Assembly (NCBI GenBank): GCA_023374045.1
Contig: CM041778.1
Location: forward strand, 289,269,533-289,333,532
Source of the DNA: Limonium bicolor
Taxonomy: Eukaryota > Streptophyta > Magnoliopsida > Caryophyllales > Plumbaginaceae
Length of the DNA: 64,000 bases
Reading direction: 5' to 3'
Below, in pieces: positions 1 through 10,942 of this stretch. Position numbers and translations under genes: made by a program. The notes beneath the pieces were generated by a model, which was given only the letters and a program-made list of their open reading frames with translations, ran no database searches and had not been told where the DNA came from. Position 1 is the stretch's first letter; each line of letters opens with the position of its first letter.

Positions 1-290
1 TTGGGTTTACACCAAGATAAGGACGAGTCACCCGAGTCTCTAAGTATGGTAGTACCCGTGGTGTCTTGGTCCATTGGTGATACCGCAGTGTTATATATGG
101 CGAGCAGAAGCGTGCTGATCTCGCAAAGAAGTTAGTGTTGAAATCAGGAGATGTGCTAATCATGGGTGGACAGTCGAGGATGCTATATCATGGCATCAGG
201 AAGATCAAACTGAATACCGCACCGTCGGCAATGATCAACACCACACACATGAAACCCAGACGTTTGAATTTGACCTTCAGGAAGTTTTAA
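1..290 (+). pseudogene. AlkB-type dioxygenase domain, C-terminal part, element A
   Basis: This is the C-terminal half of an AlkB-like Fe(II)/2-oxoglutarate dioxygenase domain, cut by the window edge. Seen: the metal-binding HQD triplet at 10-18, the distal His codon at 189-191, and the R-x5-R signature from Arg 261-263 to Arg 279-281 within RLNLTFR, followed by a TAA stop at 288-290. The reading frame shifts by one base at about 85-97, between WSIGD and the GEQKR segment. The family oxidatively demethylates alkylated bases in DNA or RNA. It lies directly upstream of the element's protease, the same order as in element C. The domain call is secure from the motifs; function in this copy is doubtful because of the frameshift. 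Confidence 0.85.
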
Positions 291-474
291 AGCCTTGAAT
301 AATTATGTAATGTATTAAGCCAGTGTATGTTAAGGATGTTATATATGTGTTAGTTATGTCAACAGTGTAAACCAAAGTATAATGTAAGAAGAGTGTGTTA
401 ATGAATAAAGTGGAGTTGTTGAAGTATATCAACCGTGTTGTTACCCAATACTTATTAGTTTGCCAATGAATTAG
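291..474 (+). other. AlkB-protease spacer with poly(A) signal and splice acceptor, element A
   Basis: This is the non-coding spacer between the AlkB stop and the start of the protease frame. It has AATAAA at 404-409, and ends in TTAG at 471-474, just before the conserved GCxLGxxG start of the protease exon. Elements B and C have an AG followed by the same phase at the same place. I infer a 3' splice site, with the AATAAA as a possible poly(A) signal for an AlkB-ending transcript. Confidence 0.45.
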
Positions 475-2078
475 GCTGTGCTCTCGGAACGGGAGGTATA
501 CTGAGTGTCTGCAATGAGGTAGAAGCCGGCAAGAGCGGCACAATCCTCACCGGTACCTTTCCAGTCAATGGCGTGGACGCTTCGATCTTGTTCGACTCCG
601 GAGCCTCTCATACATTTATTTCGCTATCCTTTGCGAAGAGGCTGGGGTTAGACGGTGATGAGATGCTAGACTTCCTAGTCACTCTCCCGTCGAAAGAGCG
701 GATCAGGTGTACCCGCTACCACCGAGATGTTGTTGTACGAATCAGAGGTGAAGAGTTTCCGATAGACTTGATAGAGTTCGACGGACTTGGTTTTGATGTG
801 ATTGTCCGGATGAACTGGTTGGAGCGGTACAAGGGCAGAATCCTGTGTGCCGAGCATCGTCTGCTTCTTCGGAGTCCGTCTGGGGTTACTATATCTTACC
901 GCCAGAGGCCCAGGGAACCTTCGACTCAGATCATCACCGCCATGGCTATGTGTCGTGAACTACGACGAGGGAGTGATGTATACCTCTGCTATGTCCAGGA
1001 CATAGAGAGAGATCCAGAGTTTAGCCCAGATGTGCCGGTAGTGTCGGAGTTTCCTGATGTATTTCCTAAGGAACTGCCGGGCATGCCGCCAGCACGGGAA
1101 GTAGAGTTTGAAATTGATTTGGTTCCGGGTACCGGACCAATTGCGAAGGCGCCCTATCGTATGGCTCCAGCAGAGATGACAGAGCTCAAGGAGCAGCTGA
1201 GAGACCTACTCGACAAGGGATTTATCCGCCCTAGCGTTTCACCATGGGGAGCGCCGGTCCTCTTCGTGAAGAAGAAGGACGGTAGTCTCCGCCTGTGTAT
1301 TGACTATCGAGAACTGAATGCAGTTACGGTGAAGAACCGTTACCCTTTACCACGCATCGACGACTTGTTTGATCAGTTGAGGGGAGCATCAGTATTCTCC
1401 AAGATAGATCTACGATCCGGATATCATCAGATTGCCATCCGTGACAGTGATATTGAGAAGACAACATTCAGAACGAGGTATGGACATTATGAGTTTACGG
1501 TTATGCCGTTTGGATTATCCAATGCACCAGCTAAGTTCATGGACTTAATGAACCGCTTGTTCCAAGATCAGTTGGACAAGTCAGTGGTAGTCTTCATCGA
1601 CGATATTCTTGTGTACTCGAAATCGAGAGGTGAGCACGAAAGCCACCTGAGAAATGTGTTACAAACATTGAGGAGGAATCAGTTGTATGCTAAATTTTCA
1701 AAGTGTGAGTTTTGGCTGAACCAAGTATCCTTTCGTGGTCATGTGATTTCTGAGGCCGGGATCGTTGTTGATCCGGCAAAGATTGATGCAGTGCGCACCT
1801 GGCCTAGGCCGAAGACAGTTACCGATATCAGGAGCTTCCTCGGTCTGGCAGGTTATTATAGGAGGTTTGTGAAGGACTTCTCCAGTGTCTCGAAGCCGAT
1901 GACTTCCTTGATGAAAAAGGATGCACCATTCGAGTGGACAGTCGACTGTGAGAGTTCTTTCCAGAGTCTCGAGGATGCTCTGACATCTGCACCAGTCCTG
2001 ACTATACCAGACGGTCCAGATGGTTTTGAGGTCTATTGCGACGCATCAGGCAGAGGTATGGGTTGTGTGTTGATGTAA
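475..2078 (+). pseudogene. Ty3/gypsy Pol: protease, reverse transcriptase, start of RNase H (element A)
   Basis: This is the Pol frame of a Del/Tekay-type chromovirus, read from the inferred splice acceptor; no ATG is needed. Protease: FDSGASHTF at about 590-616, with the D-S-G catalytic triad intact. Reverse transcriptase: [11 protein letters not shown], the [13 protein letters not shown] block, [12 protein letters not shown], then the catalytic [10 protein letters not shown] at about 1590-1620, and [15 protein letters not shown] in the thumb/connection. RNase H begins at [11 protein letters not shown]. One TAA (2076-2078) replaces a Gln codon, and the frame continues unchanged beyond it. 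Otherwise this Pol section is the best preserved in the window. Gag and the 5' LTR would lie left of the window. Confidence 0.9.
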
Positions 2079-2153
2079 CACGGGAAGGTCGTAGCTTACG
2101 CCTCCCGACAGCTGAAGAAGCATGAAGAGAACTACCCTACCCACGATTTAGAA

Positions 2154-2870
2154 ATGGGTGCCATTGTCTTCGCATTGAAGATATGGCGACATTATTTGTA
2201 TGGGGTAAGTGTGACAATCTATTCTGACCACAAAAGTTTAAAATACTTGTTCACTCAGAAGGAGTTGAACATGAGGCAAAGAAGGTGGGTTGAGTTTCTA
2301 AACGACTACGACATTAATCTACAGTACAAAGAGGGTAAGGCAAATGTGGTAGCTACAATGAAGCTGAAAATGATGTGCTTGGGAAAGGATTGGAACCCTT
2401 ATACCAAGACATACCAGACAATGCGAGCAGGAGATGGAGCAACACCTCCAGCAATACCCCCTGAATGCCAAACGCTTGTCACACAAGCTATAGAAATTGC
2501 ACAAGAGTACGAAGATGAACCAATTCCTGCACTTGAAGCAGACGTATGTATTGTCAACTTCTATGAGAAGGAAGGACGACTTGGCTTACACCAAGACAAG
2601 GACGAGACAACAAAATCTCTTAAACTAGGAGTGCCCATAGTGTCTTGGTCCATTGGTGATGACGCCGTATTCTTGTATAGCGAGCATAAGCGTGTGGACC
2701 TCACAGAGAAGTTGGTATTGAGATCAGGAGATGTTCTAATCATGGGTGGAAAATCAAGGTTGCTGTATCATGGGATCCAGAAGATCAAGTTGAATACGGC
2801 ACCACCGACAATAATCAATGCCACACACATGAAACCAGGACGCCTGAACCTTACCTTTAGAAAGTATTAA
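2154..2870 (+). CDS. Chimeric open frame: RNase H (element A) fused to AlkB dioxygenase (element B)
   Basis: The frame continues the RNase H of element A ([27 protein letters not shown]) and passes at about 2353 straight into the AlkB domain of element B ([10 protein letters not shown] onward). The AlkB part has no stop or frameshift and keeps every signature residue. These are HQD at 2589-2597, the distal His at 2769-2771, and Arg at 2841-2843 and 2859-2861 of RLNLTFR. Fe(II) is bound by the HxD and distal His; the arginines contact 2-oxoglutarate. The extreme N-terminus of the AlkB domain, which is present in element C, was lost in the fusion. The fusion itself looks accidental. The domain also resembles, from memory, plant ALKBH1-like proteins, which suggests capture from a host gene. 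Whether it is expressed is unknown. Confidence 0.85.
   Translation: MGAIVFALKIWRHYLYGVSVTIYSDHKSLKYLFTQKELNMRQRRWVEFLNDYDINLQYKEGKANVVATMKLKMMCLGKDWNPYTKTYQTMRAGDGATPPAIPPECQTLVTQAIEIAQEYEDEPIPALEADVCIVNFYEKEGRLGLHQDKDETTKSLKLGVPIVSWSIGDDAVFLYSEHKRVDLTEKLVLRSGDVLIMGGKSRLLYHGIQKIKLNTAPPTIINATHMKPGRLNLTFRKY
2348..2353 (+). other. Recombination junction A/B at GGTAGC
   Basis: The RNase H sequence of A switches to the AlkB sequence of B within GGTAGC. The same six bases occur in the AlkB domain of element C just before its MKLRMM codons, and a close match lies in the RNase H of the other copies. The shared hexamer fits a microhomology-mediated deletion between two tandem elements. It removed A's integrase and 3' LTR and B's 5' LTR, gag and AlkB start. 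Confidence 0.6.
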
Positions 2871-3012
2871 TCTTGTAGTAGCATGTAATCCAGTAGTAAC
2901 ATGTATTAGAGACACAGTATGTATGATGGTTGGTTATTCAATAAAAGCAGTGTTGATTATTAAATTCCACTTGCGTTCCACTATCGTTACTTATAATCTT
3001 ATGAATCAATAG
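2871..3012 (+). other. AlkB-protease spacer with poly(A) signal and splice acceptor, element B
   Basis: Non-coding spacer with AATAAA at 2940-2945, 70 bp after the AlkB stop. It ends in CAATAG just before GTTGTGG, the start of the protease frame. This matches the arrangement in A and C. Confidence 0.45.
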
Positions 3013-6000
3013 GTTGTGGACTCGGTACCGAAGGTAACCTGAGTATCCTCACCGAAGAGCAAGCCGGCAAGAGCGGCACCATTCTAACGGGAACATTCCC
3101 AGTAAACGGCATCGAAGCCTCAGTGTTATTCGACTCCGACGCCTCTCACACCTTTGTATTGCCAGCATTCGGTACAAGGTTGGGGCTAGACGCAGGTGAG
3201 CTACCAAATTTCTTGGTTACTCTCCCGTCGAAGGAGCGGGTAAAGTGTACTAAGTACTACCACACCGCCACAATTCAAATCAAAGGCTAAGCGTTTCCCA
3301 TCTCCTTCATTGAATTCAACGGGTTGGGATTCGACTTGATAATTGGAATGAACTGGTTGGAGCGGCACAAGGGGAGAATCCTATGCGCCGAGCATCACTT
3401 GCTGCTCAAGAGTCCATCTGGGGTTACTGTATCATACCGCCAGAGACCGAGAGAGCCTTCAACTACAGTCATCTCCGCTATGGCAATGTACCGGGAGCTA
3501 AAAAAAGGACATGAAGTGTATTTATGCCACGTACAAGACCTGGAGAGAGATCCAGAGTTCAGTGATGATGTAGTAGTAGTCTCAGAATTCCCTGATGTAT
3601 TTCCGAAAGAGCTACCTGGTATGCCACCATAGAGAACAGTAGAGTTTGAAATCGACCTTGTACCGGGTACTGGTCCCATTGCTAGGGCACCATACCGCAT
3701 GGCACCAGCAGAAATGACAGAGCTGAAAGAGCAACTACATGATCTACTCGACAAAGGGTTTATACGCCCGAGCGTATCACCCTGGGGAGCACCGGTCCTC
3801 TTCGTGAAGAAGAAGGACGGTAGTCTCCGCCTCTGCATCGACTACCATGAATTAAATGCGGTCACAGTAAAAAACAAATATCCATTGCCACGCATCGACG
3901 ACCTGTTCGATCAGTTGAAGGGAGCTTCAGTCTTTTCTAAGATTGATCTCCGATCCGGATATCACCAAATTGCTATCAAAGAGCAAGATATCGAGAAGAC
4001 AACATTCCGAACAAGATATGGCCACTACGAATTCACGGTGATGCCATTCGGTTTGTCTAACGCACCAGCCAAGTTCATGGACCTAATGAATCGGTTATTC
4101 AATGATCAGCTGGACACTTCAGTAGTAGTATTCATCGACGACATCCTTGTGTATTCGAAGTCAGCAGAAGAGCATGAAAACCACTTAAGAAGAGTACTTG
4201 AGACACTGCGCAAGAATCAGCTGTATGCGAAATTCTCCAAATGCAAGTTTTGGCTAGATCAGGTATCTTTCCTTGGTCATGTCATCTCGAGCGCGGGTAT
4301 TTCAGTAGATCCGTCCAAAATCGAAGCAGTGCGATCATGGCCTAGACCTAAGACTGTTACCGACATCCGGAGCTTTCTTGGTTTAGCCGGTTATTACCGG
4401 AGGTTTGTAAAGGACTTCTCAAAAGTCGCCAAGCCCATGACGTCATTGATGAAGAAAGATGCACCGTTTGTATGGACAAGCGAGTGCGAGGTATCCTTCT
4501 AGAGACTAAAGGACTCATTGACCTCGGCGCCAATTCTCACACTTCCAGAGGGCACAGAGGGATTTGAGGTGTATTGTGATGCATCGGGCAAGGGAATGGG
4601 ATGCGTACTCATGCAGCATGGCAAGGTAGTAGCCTATGCCTCCCGCCAGCTGAAAAAGCATGAGGAGAATTACCCGACACATGATCTAGAGTTAGGAGCC
4701 ATTGTCTTCACCTTGAAGATATGGCGACACTATCTCTATGGGGTAAGCATCACCATCTACTCCGACCACAAAAGTTTGCAGTACGTATTCACCCAAAAAG
4801 AATTGAACTTAAGACAGAGGAGGTGGATGGAGTTCCTCTCAGATTACGACATCAACCTCCAGTATAAAGAAGGGAAGGCAAACGTTGTAGCCGACGCCCT
4901 GAGTCGTCGAGCACACTCGCTCCATTCGCTACTCGCTTCTTCTAGCTTGGTTGACGAGGTGCGAGACGCTCAGTTGAGTGACCCTTACTTCACAGAGATC
5001 AGACAGAAAATCACAGAGGGTACCTTCAAGAACCGAAAGTACGACTTCAAATTGCACGAAGATGGGTTGATGATCGTTTGAATGGCAGATTATGCGTCCC
5101 CCGAAGCAATACTGAGCTAAGGGATCGCATTCTGCGAGAGTCACTTTGTTCGACATTGCATGTCCATCCGGGAGCCTCTAAAATGTACAAAGACATGAAG
5201 AGGTACTTCTGGTGGTCAGGAATTAAATCTGACGTGACTGAGTATGTTCTGAGGTATCTCACATGCCAGAAGCTGAAGTTCGAGCACCGAAGACCGGGAG
5301 GAATGGTGCAATCCATGCCCATTCCGGAGTGGAAATTCCACAATATTTCTATGGATTTTGTTGTTGGACTCCCACCTGCCAGGGGAGGACTCAACATGAT
5401 CTGGGTAGTAGTCGATCGTCTCACCAAGGTTGCCCGATTCATACCGATGAAGGACACATGGAAGGTGGTGAAGCTCGTAGAGCTATTCGACAAGGAGATC
5501 ATCCGACACCACGGAGTCCCGAAAACCATTGTATCTGACCGCGACACCAGATTTCTTTCGAGATACTGGAGAGCAACAAGGGAAGCGCTGGGTACTGAGT
5601 TGAAACTTAGCACCGCCTTCCATCCACAGACCGACGGTCAGACAGAAAGGACCATCCAAACACTAGAGGATATGCTTAGGGCGTGTGCCTTAGACTTCCA
5701 GGGGAGCTGGATTGATAAGCTTCATCTTATCGAGTTTTCGTATAACAATAGCTACCATGCTTCGATTAAGATGTCGCCGTTCCAAGCTTTGTATGGTAGA
5801 CCTTGCCGTACCCCGTTGTGTTGTGTTGGGAGAGTCAAGCGAAGCGGTCATTATAGGACCGGAGTATTTAGAGCAAGTACAAGCTGAGGTACAACAAATC
5901 CGAGCAAATATGAAAGCAGCCCAAGATAGACAGAAATCCTATGCGGATGTGCGACGACGCGACCTTGAGTTCGCGTGGGCGACCAAGTGTTCTTGCGTGT

Positions 6001-6396
6001 CTCACCTATGAAGGGAGTCTTTCGATTTGGCCAGAAGGGCAAACTGAGCCCAAAATTTGTAGGCCCGTATGCCATTACCGAGAGGATTGGAGCCGTAGCT
6101 TATAGGCTAGCATTGCCTGAAGAATTGGGGCGTGTTCATGATGTCTTTCATGTATCATAACTCAAGAATACATAGCCGATCCCTCTCATGTATTAGAACC
6201 CGAACACTTATCCCTAGAGCCGACGATGAGATATGTCGAGACTCCATTGCGAATCCTTGATACAAAGACAAGAGACACTCGCCATAAATCTGTACAAATG
6301 GTGAAGGTCTTGTGGTCTAACCACGATGTCGAGGAAGCGACTTGGGAATTAGAGGACGCCATGAAGGCGAAGTACCCGAATCTATTTGTAGACTAG
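3013..6396 (+). pseudogene. Ty3/gypsy Pol, element B: protease, RT, RNase H, integrase, chromodomain-like tail
   Basis: This is a full-length but decayed Pol. The protease site reads DSD instead of DSG (Gly codon changed at 3138-3140). Nonsense codons lie at 3288-3290, 3630-3632, 4500-4502 and 6158-6160, and frameshifts at about 5078, 5825, 5973 and 6172. RT retains FIDDILVYS, and RNase H retains [11 protein letters not shown] and [12 protein letters not shown]. Integrase has the HHCC zinc finger (HPGASK, then CQK) and the catalytic D, D and E (MDFVVGLP, VSDRDTRF, TDGQTERTIQTLED). The C-terminus has FRFGQKGKLSPKFVGPY and a chromodomain-like VKVLWSNHDVEEATWELED, typical of the Del/Tekay clade. 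The final stop is TAG 6394-6396. This copy cannot make an active Pol. Confidence 0.92.
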
Positions 6397-6915
6397 ATGT
6401 CTAGTACCCGTATAGCACGGAGGGTACGGGGCGTACCCCTTTTAAGGGGGTAGAGCCTTTTTGCTTTTGCATTGCTTTGGGTTAGCATTGCGTAGTATCT
6501 ATGTATTGTAATTGTATTTGTTGGCACATGTAGTGCTAATTGTATTTATGGGCACAAGGTAGTGCTAGTAGTATCTGGAATGTAGCACAATGAGTATGGT
6601 ACATGTATGGTATGTGTATGGTATATGTGTAATGAGTAATGCATTTGTGTTGTACGGTATATGACACGAATGACAATGTGAAGTGTATTGTGAATGTATC
6701 GTGGAATGTGTGAATTGAATTGTGTATCGTGTATGGTAATTGAATTGAGTATGATGCATGGTATCTGAATTGTGTATGCTTGTAGTGTAAGAATTGTGAA
6801 CACCTTGTAAGGTGGTAGTAGAATGCATTGTGGCAATTGGCTTGCCAAGTGAGTAAAACAGTAAACCGTAAACCTTGAGCAACTTTGAGGGCAAAGTTCC
6901 TTAAGGGGGGTAGAT
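6397..6915 (+). other. 3' untranslated region of element B with two polypurine tracts
   Basis: The region between the Pol stop and the 3' LTR. The proper polypurine tract is TTAAGGGGGGTAGA at 6901-6914, directly before the LTR start. An earlier near-copy, TTTAAGGGGGTAGAG, lies at about 6441-6455, just after Pol. Between them is low-complexity DNA rich in GTATGGTA-like repeats. I see no gene here. Confidence 0.7.
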
Positions 6916-7308
6916 TGAAATACCCCGTAATTAAAAACAGTGATTAATTAGGCTAATTATAATTTTAAAGGCTTAATTACACTTAATAAATATGAGGGAA
7001 CAAATCCCGAAGAAAACGGACCTTTAAAATGGGTTAAAAAAAGAAATAAAGAACCTTAAAGCGCGTTTTTCGAGGAAACCGGGAAAGCGCAACTTTAAGC
7101 GGGTCAAATACACTCGTAACAGTTTTGGTCAACTAAATAGTCACTAATAAATATTAGTGAAGCTCTAGAACCAATAAAATTAATTAAATGAGAAAATTCC
7201 GAAAAACGGGTTCCAGTTAGTAAAACTGTCAAAACCGGAAAGTTGTGGGGTGAGAATGCAAATAAACAAACTTAATGTGTCCACTTTGCAAATAAAAAAA
7301 GAAAAAAA

Positions 7309-7334
7309 ATGTGTGTGTGTGTGTGTGTGTGTGT
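7309..7334 (+). repeat. (TG)n microsatellite
   Basis: An uninterrupted run of TG dinucleotides inside the LTR of element B. Confidence 0.9.
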
Positions 7335-8884
7335 AGGGGGAACCGATTTCCCTCCTCTCACTCACTCCTCTCTATTATTTGTAACTCACAAGAAGACAAA
7401 GAAATAAAGAAAGAAAAAGAGACTCTCTCTCCTCACTTCCCCTCACCCTCTCACGTGGCATCTCCCTCCTTCTCTATTCTTTCTTCTTCCCTGCGACACC
7501 CGTGGAGAAAGGAGAAAACTCACTTAACTCTCACCTTCTCTCCTCTCTTTGAACACTTAAATCTTCTCCAAACTTAACAAAAATTATACCATTGGACCCC
7601 CCTTGCAAAGGAGAACATTTTCATCCTTCCAAAAATCGAAAACGACCACTTTTATTTCGGTAGGTACTCTCCATTTGAAGATTCAAGTCCACCATTAGAA
7701 GCACCTTCACCTCCTTATCATCTTGAGGTAAAAAGAAATTCGAAAATCCATCATTTCTAGCCCATGTTTGCATTGTAAGAATTTCCAGATTTTGAATCTT
7801 GGTTCTTCTTGCTCCAGCTGATTTTGGCTTCTATTTGGGCTAGGAATCTTGTTATCTTACTAGTCAAGAACTTCATTCATCCATTGGAAGGTAATACTCA
7901 TTTCTGAACCCTAAAAACATTTAAATTCTAGGGTTAGTATAAAATGAATACTAAGTAGTTGTGTGTATTGGCATGGGGTGCTGTAGCATTGCCCATTCCT
8001 TGAGCAAAAACCGAGAACAAGGAGAAAGGAAGAGGAAAAAAAGAGAGAAGGAAAGGAAAGGAAGGAGAACTAGCAATACAAGGTAATTGTGCTTACCTTG
8101 AACTAGTTTGGTATTGAGTAAGTACAGTTTTTGAGTAGTAGTAAAGATGAGTAATGTATTTGAGTAATGAGTAGTAGTAATGTAGTAGTGAATGGAGATA
8201 GAGAATCAAACAGTTTTTGAAGTTTTTAAATGATGTTTAAAAACCTTGGGAAAACATTGGGTAGTATGTGTATGTGTGCAGGAATTTTATTGTTGTTGTA
8301 GTAGTATTGAAATGTGAGCATAATGGCTTGAGTAAACAGGTTGTGAGAATATGTATATGTGAGCTGAAATAATGTGTGGAGAATGTTAAGAATATAGGGG
8401 AGACTATGTCAAATTTTGTCTAGGAATTTGAGGACTTAGTGGTTTAAGAAGAGGGAGTAACCTAGGTAGTGACTAGGTGTATTTGGAGAGGTTAAAAATG
8501 AGTAGTTAAGTATCTTGAAACAGATTTGAAAAGGGTTTAGGTAAGGTAAGGAAATAGGATGTTAAGTAATGCATTTTGGATGCTAAGAGTAACATTAGTT
8601 GAGGGAGTAATGAGACATAGAAGTTGAGTGAAAAATCTGTAGCATAAAAGGGAAGACAAAAACTGTAGCGAAATGCATTAGGGAAGAAATTGTGTAAGTG
8701 TTGAATTGAAACTAGGAGAATTATGTGTATAAGTTAGTATATGATTTGTGTAATGAATTAAGAGATGAATTAGCATGATTTAGAGTGTTTAAATAGTACT
8801 AAAACATGTTAGGATGTATGTAGGAAGATTGGGGAATCAATGGGTGAAATTGGGAAGGAAAAATAAGGCCTGCAGCACAATCTG

Positions 8885-9234
8885 CTACCGTCCGACCCAG
8901 AGCCTGGATCGGACAGTGGGTCGGACAGGGCTTAAGCAACGAAAATAAATCTTTCTGGAACGGTCCGACCCAGGGCCGTGAGTCAGACGTGGGTCGGACA
9001 GGCAAAAAAAATCCCGTCGTCGAAGTTTCTGACTCCGTCCGACCCAGAGGGTGAGTCGGACGTGGGTCGGACCCAGCTTGGACAACGGAACCGAAACTTT
9101 CTGGAATGGTCTGACCCAGAGATGTATGGGTCGGACGGAACAGTCCGGGTCGGACGAGAAGGATTTCAGAAGACGAAAAGCTACTGGAACGGTCCGACCC
9201 AGGGCTTGGGTCGGACGCTGGGTCGGACGACCCA
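8885..9234 (+). repeat. Hairpin cassette in LTR of element B (period about 72-74 bp)
   Basis: Five units each begin with GTCCGACCCAG (once GTCTGACCCAG), at 8890, 8963, 9037, 9109 and 9192. Each unit also carries the inverse GGGTCGGAC 15-35 bases later, so each can form a GC-rich hairpin in AT-rich surroundings. Spacers share a (C)TGGAAyGG end. Similar cassettes occur in the solo LTR at 50024 and in the LTR of element D. Confidence 0.75.
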
Positions 9235-9570
9235 TAACTTACAAAAAAAATGTTTTATTATATGACAATAGTAATCATAAGTATGTATATATATGTATGC
9301 CTCTACACATGTAAGCATATGTATGAAGTAATATAACATTAATGAAGGTAATAAGGGTAAGAAAGTAAGTGAATGAGTAAGGAAACAAGTTTAAGAAGTA
9401 GTAAAGAAAAGAATGGTTTTAAACCAAATAAGGAAGTAATAAGTAGTAAGTATACATTGAAAGTAACAATGAAGGAGTAAGTTAGATCAATAATAGGTCA
9501 TTGATCATACTACTTCATGTATGTATAGGAATCAAATAGTTGATCGTCAAAGGACCCGGTAGTACAAAAA

Positions 9571-9640
9571 CGACGGTGTACGGTATGATTTCTTCATGCC
9601 CTGTATCCTAACTTGGTTACCCCGATTTGTGTGCTTATGT
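9571..9640 (+). promoter_or_regulatory. Conserved LTR block GGTATG..TTC...TTGTGTGCT
   Basis: A block of about 65 bp with CGGTATGATTTCTT and GATTTGTGTGCTTATGTG. Recognisable versions occur in all six Tekay-type LTR copies of this window, several hundred bases downstream of the variable cassette. Conservation amid divergent sequence suggests a core regulatory segment (promoter or R region), but no activity can be read from the sequence. Confidence 0.35.
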
Positions 9641-10443
9641 GATCACCAATAAGATAAATGCACGAATCGGACTTATATTGCACTTAACTGTGTTTGAACT
9701 ATTTTGTTCTTGTTGTATTCTCTTGAACATTTAGTTTGTATAATTCATGAAATGAATGAACGTAAATGATGTGTATGTGTATACGATGAGTATTTGTGTA
9801 TTGTACTGATGTATGGAAAGGTAGTAATGACTTCTACTAATTCCTAACATTCTAACTCCTAACTTGAGTAATGAGTAAAATGGAATGAGTAGAAGTTCGA
9901 TATAGTTTCGGCCACGCGTGAGGATAAGGAAACACAAGAGGTTGGATCCGAATCCTGGCTGTAATCTTTTCCGTGGACCAAATCCCTTGAATGGGTAGCA
10001 TCCTGGATTAGTGGGCCACCCTAAAGCCCGGTGGTGGGATGTAGTAATCCTTGCCCGGAGGTCACACCGACTTAATTGGAGTAAAGTAAGTAAGAAGTAA
10101 GTATTGTATGTGTATCGGTCTTGACTATTGTAAGTCATTGACCATGAGTAAGAAGTATTGAACACCCGATTAACCCGGTGTGTAATGAAGCTAACATGAC
10201 TTCTGTATGTATTGGAGAATGGTATCTCCGTAATGCGGTGAGTAAACGGTAAGTATGAATGAGTGACTCGTAATATCTCCCTTGTATGTATTGAATGTAT
10301 GTATGCTTGTGAATCGAATGTATTGAATTTGTACCGTATGAAGCATGTATGTATGTATGAATGAAACAAACCGCATGCACTTGACCAAATAGTTGGCGTA
10401 CCCTCGCTAGTACGCGGGGTATGCGGTTATCATATTCAGCGTA

Positions 10444-10461
10444 AGCTGACCCCCTAGGGGG
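10444..10461 (+). promoter_or_regulatory. Conserved GC stem GCTGACCCC..GGGG in LTR
   Basis: AGCTGACCCCCTAGGGGG forms a short stem and is followed after a T-rich stretch by a CAGGTA. Equivalents lie at 14358-14375, 24723-24740, 53750-53767, 58926-58944 and 59960-59976. It is a candidate RNA structure near the 3' end of the LTR (R/U5), possibly linked to processing; that function is inference. Confidence 0.4.
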
Positions 10462-10942
10462 AATGCTTTTATTCTACAGGTACCCGCGAGGCGTGATGAT
10501 CGAGTAAGGACCTTGCTGGATTCTTTTTGGGTAGTTAGTAGGATTGAAATGGTGTACCGAGTTGTACACGGCTAAGGCCTTTTTGAGTAGCCGGTGTACC
10601 ATGTGGTACACCTTTTTGGGTAGTGAACTGTGATTGGATAGAAATGAGTAGATGTACAAACTCTTAATTTTTGGGAAGTAGCCTTGGAATGTAATTCGTA
10701 TATTTGGATACTCGGTAATCAATTGTAAGTAAGTATTTGGTATTGTAAGTAAGTGGTATGTGTTTGGTTATTCTAATCGTCAGACCGTTACTGTAAGTAG
10801 TAGTAGCCTTGTTAGTCTTGGATGACTAACGACGTTGTATCACCCGCCGGGAGTAAGTAAGTAAGTAAGTATTCCGCTGCGAGTAAAGTAATTACGAGGA
10901 TGATTAGAGGTTAATGGAAGGATTAGCGGCTGGGGTGTTACA

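Larger units (their letters stand above)
6916..10942 (+). repeat. 3' LTR of element B (4.03 kb)
   Basis: Starts TGAAATACCCC right after the polypurine tract and ends GGGGTGTTACA, the same termini as the LTRs of element C and the three solo LTRs. The length (4027 bp) matches theirs. To the right, the DNA continues as a Harbinger transposase, so the boundary is sharp. The target duplication cannot be tested because the 5' end of the insertion is outside the window. No convincing gene lies inside; short open frames here are incidental. Confidence 0.9.

Noticed and set aside
9731..10388. Long minus-strand frames in the LTR of element B
   Set aside because: Low-complexity GTATGTA/AGTAA repeats give His/Tyr/Thr-rich translations without family features.
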